NCBI GenBank assembly: GCA_028280575.1
Contig: JANQLN010000068.1
Location: 25,850-89,849, forward strand
Reading direction: 5' to 3'
Origin: Clostridia bacterium
Lineage (GTDB): Bacteria; Bacillota; Clostridia; Acetivibrionales; STF1-152
Length of the DNA stretch: 64,000 nucleotides
Below, piece by piece: positions 25,971 to 35,022 of the stretch (positions are counted from its first letter, which is position 1; each line of letters begins with the position of its first letter). Below the pieces are notes generated by a model. The model saw only the letters and a list, made by a program, of their open reading frames with translations, was not told where the DNA came from and did no database searches. The translations under genes and the position numbers were made by a program.

Positions 25971-27521
25971 TCAACCTTTACAGATTACACCTTCCCCTTG
26001 CAAATATTTCCTGTTGTATTCTATATTTTTTATATTGTCTTGTGACAATAACGGCTTTATTACGCTGAAGCGGTCTTCACAGAAAAGTCTATCAAGGAAA
26101 GGGATCGGCCAAGTATTATATTCAGATTCTGCTAATCCAAACCGATCTAAAAAACCCGGTTCGCCTATTTCTAATTCCTGATAGGGTTCCAATATTGACT
26201 TATCGTCGAAAACCAAAGCTGTATAATACAAGGTGTAATATATGTATTTTTCAATATCATATAGTTTTGCTATCTTAATTACTAGGTCAGTATTTATATT
26301 CTCTTTCTTTACTAAACTATATACATCACAAAATCTACGTAAGCTTATACTTTTATTTCCGGATAATAAGTACAAAGAGCTATGTTCCTTATAATTGTGC
26401 AGACAATATTGTATAAAAGCCTTTTCAATGGAAAGTGTATAGAAATCAACCGAACCATATGTAGTCTTTACGGTATCTGATAAAAAATCTTTTATTTCTA
26501 TAGATTGGCTTTCATGTTTCCCCCATAAGATAGCAAAGTTAATGTTTATGCATATAAAGGGTATTCGTTCATCTGTATTAGGTTTTATATAAGGTAAAAC
26601 TTGATTAGTAGAGTTTAAATAAAATAACATCTGCTTTCGTGTAAATTTAGAAATGGTCATATTCTTATTCAGATATCCCTGTACGAAACCCTGTCTTTCT
26701 AATATAGATATAATATCTTGGAGATTTTGCTTGTCAATCAATATATTTATTTCTGATGAACCACTATAAGATTCGTCTTTATATACAGCTTTAGCTAAAG
26801 GTAGCCCTTTTATAATTGCATAGGGAAAATCTATAGCAGAAATTATTGGGGGTAGCATATTATATAGTACCTGATAAGCTGATTTATTCAATACTCTCTT
26901 TACTCTTGATACAGCATCTAAGTTAAATTCTTTAAAACCATTCACTTTTGATAATAATTCTGTAATATTGTGACGTCGAAATATTCTCAAAGTATCTGCC
27001 AATATGTTTTTTGATAAGTGAGCAGTGTCAATTAACCCCTTCTTAAATATTGAGCGTAATATGTGTAAAACAATATGGTAAAAGTTAGTTTCAACATTTA
27101 AGAATAAATTTTTGTACTTTTGATATTCAACGTCCTTTATAATTTTTTCAATATTATAATTATAAATCTCTGCTACTTTGTGTACCTTAAAGGCCAAATC
27201 GATAAATATATTAATATTATTTATATCTATATATCCTTTTGTTAAATCGATTCCTCCCCTTTTTACAGATATAACTTTGCCTATGACGTTGTTTCTACTA
27301 ACAAATTCCAAACGAAATGAATTATCACCTTTGCATAATAAACGGTTTTTTTGAACAGAGATAACTCTATGAACAAGATAACCTTCATCCTTATAAGAAA
27401 ATACGACGATGTCTCCCGGATGATAATCACAAAGTGGCCTTAAGCGAACTAAATCTCCATCTTTCAGGCGTGGATTCATACTAGCCCCTTTTACAATTAT
27501 TGTAGTACCTTCAATTGTCAA
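25971..27521 (-). CDS. Signal-peptidase-like (S26) domain fused to a nucleotidyltransferase-like domain
   Basis: The protein has 516 residues. Residues 1-90 match S24/S26 serine peptidases: Ser14 in KGASMNP, GDLVRLRP, GDIVVF, and His51 in YLVHRV, the Ser/His pair of ER-type signal peptidases; no membrane helix is present. From about residue 215 it resembles the uncharacterised nucleotidyltransferase family NTP_transf_5 (AIIKGLPLAKAVYKDESYSG), but the expected D-x-D is SSEINILID, so catalysis is uncertain. It may remove the leader peptide or modify the RiPP. The start is TTG 27521 after AGGAGG, overlapping the kinase-like gene by 11 bases. Confidence 0.82.
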   Translation of the reverse strand: MTIEGTTIIVKGASMNPRLKDGDLVRLRPLCDYHPGDIVVFSYKDEGYLVHRVISVQKNRLLCKGDNSFRLEFVSRNNVIGKVISVKRGGIDLTKGYIDINNINIFIDLAFKVHKVAEIYNYNIEKIIKDVEYQKYKNLFLNVETNFYHIVLHILRSIFKKGLIDTAHLSKNILADTLRIFRRHNITELLSKVNGFKEFNLDAVSRVKRVLNKSAYQVLYNMLPPIISAIDFPYAIIKGLPLAKAVYKDESYSGSSEINILIDKQNLQDIISILERQGFVQGYLNKNMTISKFTRKQMLFYLNSTNQVLPYIKPNTDERIPFICININFAILWGKHESQSIEIKDFLSDTVKTTYGSVDFYTLSIEKAFIQYCLHNYKEHSSLYLLSGNKSISLRRFCDVYSLVKKENINTDLVIKIAKLYDIEKYIYYTLYYTALVFDDKSILEPYQELEIGEPGFLDRFGLAESEYNTWPIPFLDRLFCEDRFSVIKPLLSQDNIKNIEYNRKYLQGEGVICKG

Positions 27522-28329
27522 AGTCCATCCTCCTTATCACTTGATTTACAAACTTCATTTCAGTGTAACTTATTTTCTTACAGAAGTATTGAGATAGTTG
27601 AGTCAGGAATTTTAGATAATTTTCAGATATCTTTACTCTTTGAATAGAGTTTTCAAGCAATAGTTTTATTTTTTCTCCACAGTTCAATTTTTCAACTGCA
27701 TTAGTATTTTCTGTTCTTTCAATTAGAAATATTTTTCCAAGCGGTACATTGCAATTTACTACATTTCCAGGTTTATATATATACCGCTCTGCAATGATAT
27801 GGTTAAAAAAATGGGTATTAATGTTAATATTATTATTATATAATGCTGTTATTCCACCACTCCTCAGATGGATATTACATGGAAAGGGAATTACTTCCTT
27901 TGTTTCTCTATCAATTATAGAACAATCATCTGTAATATAACCAAAATCTTGCTGTATTAAATAAGTAGTCAGTGTTGTCTTTCCACTGCTTGTAGGTCCC
28001 ACTAGCAAAAAAGCCTCGCCGTTATATTCAACTGCTGCTGCATGAATAGCAAAAAAACTTCGATTTATTTCAGTATTTTCATAAATAAAGTTTATTATTG
28101 TCTGTAAAGGATTTCTAACTTGTGTTCTTTTGTTATTCATATCAATCCATATACCGCTATCATTTTTTATTACCTTAATAATAGCGGACTTATTTGTCTG
28201 TGCTTTAGCAATAAAAGGCTCGTAATACATTTCTATTTGTTTGATTAATTCCTTCATATTGGTATGAATCTCAATATCCGTATCATGGCAGGGTCTATTA
28301 ATATATAATACATTTGTCATGCAGTCCAA
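27511..28329 (-). CDS. HPr-kinase-like protein of a peptide-modification operon
   Basis: The protein has 272 residues and resembles the C-terminal domain of HPr kinase/phosphorylase: His96 in AIHAAAV, P-loop GPTSSGKTT (111-119) and the acidic pair in GYITDDCSII (134-135). Homologues in lasso-peptide clusters (paeninodin and pseudomycoidin kinases) phosphorylate a Ser near the peptide C-terminus. Here no lasso cyclase or protease genes are present, but the operon encodes a precursor ending CSPK. The start is probably TTG 28329 (AAGGAG 11 bases upstream); ATG 28320 is possible. It is the first gene of the operon. Confidence 0.82.
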   Translation of the reverse strand: MDCMTNVLYINRPCHDTDIEIHTNMKELIKQIEMYYEPFIAKAQTNKSAIIKVIKNDSGIWIDMNNKRTQVRNPLQTIINFIYENTEINRSFFAIHAAAVEYNGEAFLLVGPTSSGKTTLTTYLIQQDFGYITDDCSIIDRETKEVIPFPCNIHLRSGGITALYNNNININTHFFNHIIAERYIYKPGNVVNCNVPLGKIFLIERTENTNAVEKLNCGEKIKLLLENSIQRVKISENYLKFLTQLSQYFCKKISYTEMKFVNQVIRRMDFDN

Positions 28330-28597
28330 ATAAACATCAACTCCTTTTTTGTTTTTGGCTATCTACTAATTTTATTATTTATGTTTATTATTTATGCAAG
28401 TTTCACACAAACATGAACCTTCAAAGTGGAATATTTAGTGCACCCTATTTCGTCCTGTCTGTGTTTTTTTTAACCTTTTTGCCGCATCTTTAAATGTAAT
28501 TTTCCTTATTAAACAGCTACCTCTAAGCTTATTATTTTGACCTTTGACATGCCTTTTTGAGCAAAAACAACAATAAGTAAATCCATACAATTTTCAA
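28330..28597. other. AT-rich stretch upstream of the RiPP operon
   Basis: No gene is seen. Minus-strand promoter-like sequences occur, including TTGGTT and TATAGT 17 bases apart just beyond this stretch (about 28612-28640), but none is decisive for the HPr-kinase-like gene. Confidence 0.3.
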
Positions 28598-28625
28598 TTG
28601 ACATATTTATACTATACTATATAAT
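28598..28625 (+). promoter_or_regulatory. Strong promoter-like sequence facing element B
   Basis: TTGACA (28598-28603) and TATAAT (28620-28625) are 16 bases apart on the plus strand. No intact gene follows before the transposase remnant at 28755, so it may be a relic or drive a short RNA. Confidence 0.45.
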
Positions 28626-28754
28626 TCAATAAAAACCAAACATAAATTGGATTACTTCTTCTTTATATGTGATTACAAATATATGGTATACTATAATTTT
28701 ATTCACGTCAACCTATTTTTGCTAATTTTGTGTAATTTATTTTTATTTGTTATT

Positions 28755-29211
28755 AAAGTCAAAGGGATGTTTTGTTTGCTTTAACTATATGTAATGATAT
28801 ATTTATTAGACAAGGGAGATGATTACTATGCCAAAAAAAGTCAGAATGATAAGTAAAACAGGGAATTTAACACACCACTAGGAATAGTTATGGAAATTAC
28901 ATGTCGGGAATCAAGGGATAGTTGATACGGATTTTTGTTTTGGTTACTTTTCAAGTATCAAAGAATACAAAATATAATGAAGAAAAAAGAATGTCTGGAT
29001 TATTATGACAGGGTGAGGTAAAAAGATGATGGATTAAAGAAAAATATAGGTGAAAGGGTTGACATAAAGGTAATGGACACATCGGATATTCGCGTAGAAA
29101 AAGATAAAAATGGAAACAGGTGCAAGTATCAGGCACTTGAATGGTTCTTGGAAAAAATATAATTCAAAAAGCTTAATTAGCAAGTCAAACGAAACGTCCC
29201 CTTGACTTGCT
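28755..29211 (+). mobile_element. IS200-like (RAYT-type) element remnant B
   Basis: The left end (AAAGGGATGTTTTGTTTGCT, then ACTATATGTAATGATATATT) and the right end (CAAACGAAACGTCCCCTTGA) match elements A and C. ATG 28828 opens MPKKVRMISKTGNLTHH and then a stop: the start of a Y1 REP-associated tyrosine transposase, broken after 17 codons. About 200 bases later a frame encoding TGASIRHLNGSW matches the transposase C-terminus. Roughly two thirds of a normal gene of this family is missing. It has the same orientation as element C, on the other side of the RiPP operon. Confidence 0.62.
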
Positions 29212-29301
29212 TTTAAATAAATTCGAGAATTATAAGACATTTTAAAATTTTCTCCGTATTTATATATGTAAACATAAATTGTGAAACAGGAGTTAATTTA
29301 T

Positions 29302-29745
29302 ATGAATAATGACCTTTTTAAATCTCAGAAAAATAAAATGATTGCCGGTGTTTGCGGAGGAATTGCCGAATTTACCCGGATAGATGCTACAATAATTCGT
29401 TTGGCGGTAGCAGCTATAGCATTTGTATTTCAACCGATTATTATCCTTTATATAATTGCTGCCATTGTTATACCCAGATATGACGGCAATGCACAATCAA
29501 ATATGAATGGAACGTGTTCTTCTGAGGGTAATCAGGATTCTTACTACAATGCCGGGGATGAAAACGGGCAAAATGATGATTATGATCCGCAAAATACAAG
29601 AGTTGTTTTGGGAGGAGCATTGATTTTGATTGGTGCAGGTTTTCTTTCAAATTATATGTTTCCACAGTTTTATGAAAAGTTTTTCTGGCCATTTTTATTC
29701 ATAGCGGCAGGTGCCGCAGTAATATATACTTCATATAAGAAATAA
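29302..29745 (+). CDS. PspC-domain membrane protein
   Basis: The protein has 147 residues. The PspC domain occupies residues 3-60 (FKSQKNKMIAGVCGGIAEFT, then a helix AVAAIAFVFQPIIILYIIAA and IVIPRY). An acidic Asn/Asp-rich linker follows, and the C-terminus has two more helices (about 103-145). The family is linked to envelope stress, though many Firmicutes members are uncharacterised. ATG 29302 is preceded by CAGGAG at nine bases; the upstream in-frame GTG 29281 precedes the binding site and is rejected. It stands alone after element B. Confidence 0.88.
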   Translation: MNNDLFKSQKNKMIAGVCGGIAEFTRIDATIIRLAVAAIAFVFQPIIILYIIAAIVIPRYDGNAQSNMNGTCSSEGNQDSYYNAGDENGQNDDYDPQNTRVVLGGALILIGAGFLSNYMFPQFYEKFFWPFLFIAAGAAVIYTSYKK

Positions 29746-30090
29746 AAGCATGTAATCCTGCTTATACATGTACCAATCTTTTATTGAAAAAATAGTTAGC
29801 TTCAAGTATCATATTAGCTGTTGATTTTTAAACATTGATAATAAAATTTTCGCTATAGTAATAGTTAACCGGCTTTTATATGCATGTCCGTTTAAAGAAA
29901 GATTATGTATTAATAGGTTTAGAGATTTCTAAAGTGCACATTACCTGTGTAAAAAAATTTTTTTAGAATAAAAAAAACAAATCAATTGGAAATTATTCCC
30001 GGAAGCTGCAGGGAGTTTACTTTAATTATAGTAACAATTTTTTTCTTTTTTGAATAAGATGGTATATAAGAGTTTGGGGAGGTATGTCAA
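29746..30090. other. Non-coding stretch after the PspC gene
   Basis: No gene is seen. A weak inverted pair CATGTA/TACATG lies near 29749-29770, without a clear T-tract. The rest is AT-rich. Confidence 0.35.
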
Positions 30091-30243
30091 TTGGCAGAGA
30101 ATAGAGGGGTTTTAGATTGGTTTTTTGGAGACTGTACAATCTTGTGGTTTATAATTCTTTTCCTGCTATTGTTCTACGGCTGTAATTTTTATGGTACCGG
30201 ATACAGGGGGGACGCTGTAGATATCGGTCCGGTGGAGGAGTAG
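30091..30243 (+). CDS. 50-residue membrane peptide
   Basis: GGGGAGGT (30077-30084) precedes TTG 30091; the frame runs 50 codons to TAG. Residues 17-34 form one hydrophobic helix (TILWFIILFLLLFYGC), preceded by ENRGVLDWFFGDC and followed by a polar tail ending DIGPVEE. The nearby ATG (30084) is out of frame and stops after six codons. I do not recognise a family; small single-helix proteins of this kind are frequent in Clostridia. Coding status rests on the binding site and on codon-like composition. Confidence 0.55.
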   Translation: MAENRGVLDWFFGDCTILWFIILFLLLFYGCNFYGTGYRGDAVDIGPVEE

Positions 30244-30321
30244 AATAATTAAATCCATTTATAGTCGGGATTAAGCAGCGGGCTTTTAGGCATTTATTCG
30301 TGCCTTGAAAGTCCGTTGATT

Positions 30322-30400
30322 TATATGAAACGTCATTAATTCTTGTAATATGGTTTTTGAAATGTGTTTTCCAAAGCCATATTCTATAGAGTATTACGCT
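30322..30400 (+). repeat. Dispersed inverted-repeat family, copy before the protease-like gene
   Basis: The left arm TATGAAACGTCATTAATTCT is followed by TGTAATATGG, and the right arm AAAGCCATATT lies at about 30373. It matches the copies at 35601 and 36831 and lies 40 bases before the next gene. Confidence 0.55.
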
Positions 30401-30440
30401 TGCATTTAAGCTGTACATAAAAACGCCGGGAGGGAATGTA

Positions 30441-32192
30441 ATGTCCGACAATGAACATGTTAAAACAGTGAATGGGAAAGTGCTGGATAATAAAAATGGA
30501 ATAAATAATATTGAAATTTATCTTTACCGTGTTGTACAGAAAAGAGAGCTTGAGGATGGTCCGACTGTTTATCTTGAAACTTTTTATGGAAGTACCCGGA
30601 CATCAAAAGACGGAGGATTTTATTTTATTGTTCCGGAAGGGGATTATTCGTTAGCGGTTAATATAGATTCACTTCCTGATGGGAAAACCGTATTAAAAAA
30701 AGATTACTTTCTGGAAAAATCCGTACACGATCTGACCATAAACCTGGTAGGCAAAGAGCTGGAAAAGACCGGCGGCAGCCATATGCCGGAACGGCCGCAG
30801 ATAAAAAAGGATGCCATTGATATAATCAGGAGCGACTACAGAAATGGAGTCATTAACAGGGAACAAATGGTAAGGAATATCCTCTACAGTATATTTGACA
30901 AATCAAAACTGGCAGAAAAATATACAAAAAGAAGAAGCATACCTATAAAATGTGCAACTACCGCCTTAGAGGAGATCAGGGAATATTCTGCAAGCAGGTA
31001 TGCAGATCCTGCCCTGGCGTCAGAAGCAAGAAGGTATATAAGCAATATGATTCCTTCACTTGAAAAAAGCTATATAAGCAAAAGCGGCAATTTCAAAATA
31101 TTTTATACAACTGAAGGAAGGCATGCGGTCTCCCTGAAGGACAGCAATAGAAACGGCGTACCCGATTATATCGAGGACGTAGCTTATGCCATGGAAAATG
31201 TAAGGACCGTTACCTGTGGACAGCGCGGCTTCAAGTATCCGCTCCTGGGCGGAAAAAATAGCTACTATAAAGTCTATCTTTATGACCTTGACGGCATATA
31301 CGGATATACTGCATCTTCTTATAAAAGAGGCTATGGCAGCAGGGTAACATCATCTTCCTTTCTGGCGCTTGATAATAACTATTCTTCAAAAAAAGGATTT
31401 GAAATATCAAGAAATGCTGCTATGAAAGTTACGGCAGCACATGAATATTTCCATGCCGTTCAATATGCGTATAATATGGATGCTGACAAATGGTGGAAGG
31501 AAGCTTCGGCAACATGGAATGAAGACGAATTGTATTCATCGGTCAATGATTATTTCAGGTATATTGACGATATTTTTGAACAGCCTAATAAATCTTTGGA
31601 TGAATATACTTACAGCGGTGTAGTGTTTGCCAAATACATTACCGAGTATAATAAAGGGTATGAAAGCATGAAACGGATTTGGGAAATTCAGAATGAAAAG
31701 ACCGACAACAGCATTAATGCTATTGACCGGTTTTCAAAAGAAGGCAAGAATAAAAGCATAGGCGATATATTCAACAGGTTTTCAGCATATAACTTCAATC
31801 CTTCACAGTACTACGAAGAGGGCAGACAGTGGGACAGCAAACTGGCTGTCCAAAATACCTACGAGCAGTACCCTGTATTTTCCAGAAACAACAAGCTTGA
31901 CCATCTTGCTGCCGATTACCAGCTATTTAAGTTGAGCGGGGTTAACAGCAGCAATGTCAGAATAACAGTTGAAGGCATCAGCAGTATAAAGTGGGGATTT
32001 AAGCTCCAGAAGAAAAGGAAAAGCGACGGCAGGTGTGACACCACATATATAGAGCTGGGAGAAGCAGCCAACAGGGCGGAGATTATACTAAAGAAGGCAG
32101 GGCAAACCTACAGCGAAATATGCCTTATACCGGCAAACCTGGATAAAAGCAAAGACGGAGCATCATATGATTATTCCCTAAACATTGAATGA
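30441..32192 (+). CDS. Putative zinc metalloprotease with N-terminal CnaB-like domain
   Basis: The protein has 583 residues. Residues 8-105 look like a carboxypeptidase-regulatory/CnaB-like beta domain (VNGKVLDNKNGINNIEIYLY). The central part has NRNGVPDYIEDVAYAMENVR and a zinc motif H334-EYF-H338 with a downstream Glu (E354 in WWKEASATW), like the MXAN_6640-type putative proteases. No signal peptide is seen, which is odd for a protein related to secreted enzymes. GGGAGGG precedes ATG 30441. The substrate is unknown. Confidence 0.8.
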   Translation: MSDNEHVKTVNGKVLDNKNGINNIEIYLYRVVQKRELEDGPTVYLETFYGSTRTSKDGGFYFIVPEGDYSLAVNIDSLPDGKTVLKKDYFLEKSVHDLTINLVGKELEKTGGSHMPERPQIKKDAIDIIRSDYRNGVINREQMVRNILYSIFDKSKLAEKYTKRRSIPIKCATTALEEIREYSASRYADPALASEARRYISNMIPSLEKSYISKSGNFKIFYTTEGRHAVSLKDSNRNGVPDYIEDVAYAMENVRTVTCGQRGFKYPLLGGKNSYYKVYLYDLDGIYGYTASSYKRGYGSRVTSSSFLALDNNYSSKKGFEISRNAAMKVTAAHEYFHAVQYAYNMDADKWWKEASATWNEDELYSSVNDYFRYIDDIFEQPNKSLDEYTYSGVVFAKYITEYNKGYESMKRIWEIQNEKTDNSINAIDRFSKEGKNKSIGDIFNRFSAYNFNPSQYYEEGRQWDSKLAVQNTYEQYPVFSRNNKLDHLAADYQLFKLSGVNSSNVRITVEGISSIKWGFKLQKKRKSDGRCDTTYIELGEAANRAEIILKKAGQTYSEICLIPANLDKSKDGASYDYSLNIE

Positions 32193-32261
32193 GGGAAGGC
32201 TTGAATTTTAAATTTATATGGCTTTACAAACAGTTTTAGCTTTGGTAACAAAAGCTCTCAG

Positions 32262-33626
32262 CTATTTCCTGCGCTTTCTTTGAAACAGCAGCAGCAGTGA
32301 AAGTATAGCCAGGTACCCTGTAAAGGTAAATAAGGTAATAATAAAAAACCCGGGTTTGTTTTCCTTTATACCCATTATTGGAAGGGTAAGCAGAATCATT
32401 AATGGAAATCCCAAAAATAATCCCACCCCGCTTCCTAAAAGAAGATGTTTTGCAACAGGTGTTTCAAATTCAGGATCGACTTCCCGCAGCAGGGCAAGAC
32501 CTGTAGAAATAGTTCCGGTAAGCATTGCATAGAAAGCTACAATGCTTTCAATAATATGGCTTTTAAAATGCTTTTTGCATATAAAGATTATATAGGCCAT
32601 TGTAATAACTCCGCCCAGTATTGTAACAGCCAGGGTCGGCAGCAGGTATTTATTTAATATGGATAGTGAGATTGCACTTATGGCTGCCGTTATCATAAAA
32701 TCGAATGAGCCCCCGGCAATTCTCTGCAGTAAAAAGTTATTAGGATAGTTGCGCGTCATAATATTTTTCTTTTTGAACAGGTCAAATATGATTCTGAGTA
32801 ATATAGCATATAACGCCCCTATAATAAAATTAAATCCCCAGAACAAGTGAGAAAGGGTTTCTCCCATGCTGCCCAAATTGACCAGCAGGACATCAAGCAG
32901 TTTTAATGTCAGATATGTTGTTAAATATACTATCCCTATTAAAAAAATCTGGACTGAAATCCTGTCGATTGATTCACTTAAGGGAATATCGTCAGGGCTA
33001 TCCTGTTCACTTACAGCAGAGAGTTTTTTATTCCCTGTTTTTGTATAAAGCTTATATTTTCCTTTCCTTACAAGGTAGTTCATAAGAGGAACTCCTCCCA
33101 GGCAAGCCCACAAGAAGCCTATGGCGCCTATTGATATTCCGATATTGCCGCCTTTCCAAAAGCCGATTGCTTCCCATTGCCTTCCTATTGAAAATGCCTG
33201 GCCCGGACCCTGGCCAAAGCCAAGCGGCAGCAAAAGTCCAAAGGCTTTAAACAGGTCAGGATATATGGTGTATGCCATTACAAGAGATATGCAAAATCCC
33301 AGTATACCCTGTATTAAATAGGTAGATACTATGACAGCCCCTGAATTGACAACATCTTTGCTTTTGTCTCTTTTTCTTTCCTTAAGGGCAAGGGAGATAA
33401 ATCCAATAGCCATTAAATGGTATACAAGAGTACCTAACCTTTCAGGGTCAAGCTTGATAATGTTCAACAGCTCAGGTCCCGCTAATAATCCGATAAATCC
33501 TGCAATAATAGAGTTTGGAATAAGGTATTTTTTAAAAAAGACAACCTTTCGCTTGAAATATGTTGCAATTCCAAGAAACAATGACAATACTGCCACATCG
33601 ATTACATATCCCCATTCGGTATTCAT
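32262..33626 (-). CDS. GltS-like sodium/glutamate symporter family protein
   Basis: The protein has 454 residues and 10-12 hydrophobic helices. It fits the sodium/glutamate symporter (GltS) superfamily through the first-half block LPLGFGQGPGQAFSIGRQWE and the matching second-half repeat around LLQRIAGGSFDFMITAAISA. A Lys-rich loop (residues 200-235) separates the two halves. The substrate may differ from glutamate. ATG 33626 has GGAGGG six bases upstream and is preferred over an upstream in-frame ATG at 33689. Confidence 0.82.
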   Translation of the reverse strand: MNTEWGYVIDVAVLSLFLGIATYFKRKVVFFKKYLIPNSIIAGFIGLLAGPELLNIIKLDPERLGTLVYHLMAIGFISLALKERKRDKSKDVVNSGAVIVSTYLIQGILGFCISLVMAYTIYPDLFKAFGLLLPLGFGQGPGQAFSIGRQWEAIGFWKGGNIGISIGAIGFLWACLGGVPLMNYLVRKGKYKLYTKTGNKKLSAVSEQDSPDDIPLSESIDRISVQIFLIGIVYLTTYLTLKLLDVLLVNLGSMGETLSHLFWGFNFIIGALYAILLRIIFDLFKKKNIMTRNYPNNFLLQRIAGGSFDFMITAAISAISLSILNKYLLPTLAVTILGGVITMAYIIFICKKHFKSHIIESIVAFYAMLTGTISTGLALLREVDPEFETPVAKHLLLGSGVGLFLGFPLMILLTLPIMGIKENKPGFFIITLFTFTGYLAILSLLLLFQRKRRK

Positions 33627-33714
33627 TATATCCCTCCATTGATTCCTCGTTTTCTCCCGCCAGGCTTTAAAAGCCAACAAATTGTCCACTAAATTATCAA
33701 AAGCAAATTGTAAA

Positions 33715-34926
33715 CTACAGGGCAGCCTTTTTCTGGGTTATTATTCTTTTAGCCATATTCAAAGCCATTGCCCATTTATATGCAGATATTTTACCCATTG
33801 TAAATGTTATTCTGTATAAATCTCCCATATAGTAAAATTCAAAAAGCTTATTATATTGAACATTTATTCCATTGATACTATGTATATCAAAAAAGATGGT
33901 ATCTTTTTTCAAAAGAGCCTTAAATAAAATTCCACCTCTTTGAAATTCTGCTTTTCCAAGCCTTATCACTCTAAAAGGTGACATACGCCTGCCCTTTTTT
34001 AAAACCGCACCTTTATCTTCAAATATTGTTTGCTCATCCTTGGATGTTATTATGGTATTGTGAAGCCTGGAAAGCTGCCAATGGTTCCAGTCTGCCGTAT
34101 TGTCGAAATAATTTTTTTTAGAATTTGACTTTAAAAACCCAAACCTGTCATAGGTTACACTGTAGCCGCATTCACCGCATATGAATTTATCCTTGTCAGA
34201 ATACTGTTTACCCAGGGAATTGCATGAGGGACATGTAAATAGAAACAATTCAAGGCTTTCTGCAAGCTTTTTACCGTGATACGGGATCATGGCGGCTCTT
34301 TGATATTCATACTCGTTATGGGATAGGCTTACAGTTAGTCTATCATATATTTTAGCCGTTGACATACCTTTTATTTCTTCTGATTTAAGTACAAGCTTAT
34401 AGTCAATATTAATAGTCCCGAACCTGGGCCTGTCCGCCCATCTGGGATAGGAAATGCATCCTCCCTTCAGTACGGCACATACAACCGGGACTTCAAGCTT
34501 TTTGACAAGTTTTGCAGTAGGATAAAGGATTTTAAGGGTATTGCCGTCCCAGCTCCTTTCTCCTTCCGGATATACACCCACTACGCCGTTATTATTCCTT
34601 ACACGTAATATTTTTTTTACCGTATCCGAATCGGAAATAAATTTTGCTTTTGGTATGCCTCCAACGAGCTTTAATAATAATTTTAGAATTGTATTACGAA
34701 AATATTCATCAGATGTTACGAAATGAATGGGATGTTTTATAAATATGGAAACCATAAAAGGGTCCCAGAAATTGACATGGTTTGCAAAAACCATATATGG
34801 AGGTTTAATACCTTTTATACTGCTGGTGTCGGCATTAAGGCCATATCTGATTCTAATATATTTACCTATTGTAAACTTAAGAAATTTATGAAAAATTCTA
34901 TTTGTATTTTTATATCTTTTTTTCAT
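33715..34926 (-). CDS. PlsC-like acyltransferase with a C-terminal zinc ribbon
   Basis: The protein has 403 residues. The N-terminal 200 residues match 1-acyl-glycerol-3-phosphate acyltransferases, with the catalytic NHVNFWD (NHx4D) and the substrate motif VYPEGERS. The C-terminal half is unusual: CPSC...CGEC (about residues 235-260) forms a zinc-ribbon-like element, and a beta-rich tail follows. It should acylate a lyso-phospholipid or other lipid at the membrane face. GGGGCAG precedes ATG 34926. The neighbouring GltS-like gene is transcribed in the same direction, 88 bases away. Confidence 0.87.
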   Translation of the reverse strand: MKKRYKNTNRIFHKFLKFTIGKYIRIRYGLNADTSSIKGIKPPYMVFANHVNFWDPFMVSIFIKHPIHFVTSDEYFRNTILKLLLKLVGGIPKAKFISDSDTVKKILRVRNNNGVVGVYPEGERSWDGNTLKILYPTAKLVKKLEVPVVCAVLKGGCISYPRWADRPRFGTINIDYKLVLKSEEIKGMSTAKIYDRLTVSLSHNEYEYQRAAMIPYHGKKLAESLELFLFTCPSCNSLGKQYSDKDKFICGECGYSVTYDRFGFLKSNSKKNYFDNTADWNHWQLSRLHNTIITSKDEQTIFEDKGAVLKKGRRMSPFRVIRLGKAEFQRGGILFKALLKKDTIFFDIHSINGINVQYNKLFEFYYMGDLYRITFTMGKISAYKWAMALNMAKRIITQKKAAL

Positions 34927-35022
34927 AAAAACAACTGCCCCAAATAAGTTAATAATCAGTCAATTTGATTGTAGCATACCGGGAGGCAGTTTATCAACAA
35001 GAAAATGTTAAAAAACTATCTG

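Noticed and set aside
20201..28329. Lasso peptide cluster
   Set aside because: Kinase-like and nucleotidyltransferase-like genes recall lasso tailoring, but no asparagine-synthetase-like cyclase or transglutaminase-like B2 protease is present, while a radical SAM/SPASM enzyme is.
28951..29240. Two minus-strand small open frames across element B
   Set aside because: They are overlapping frames of the decayed transposase region with no start signals.
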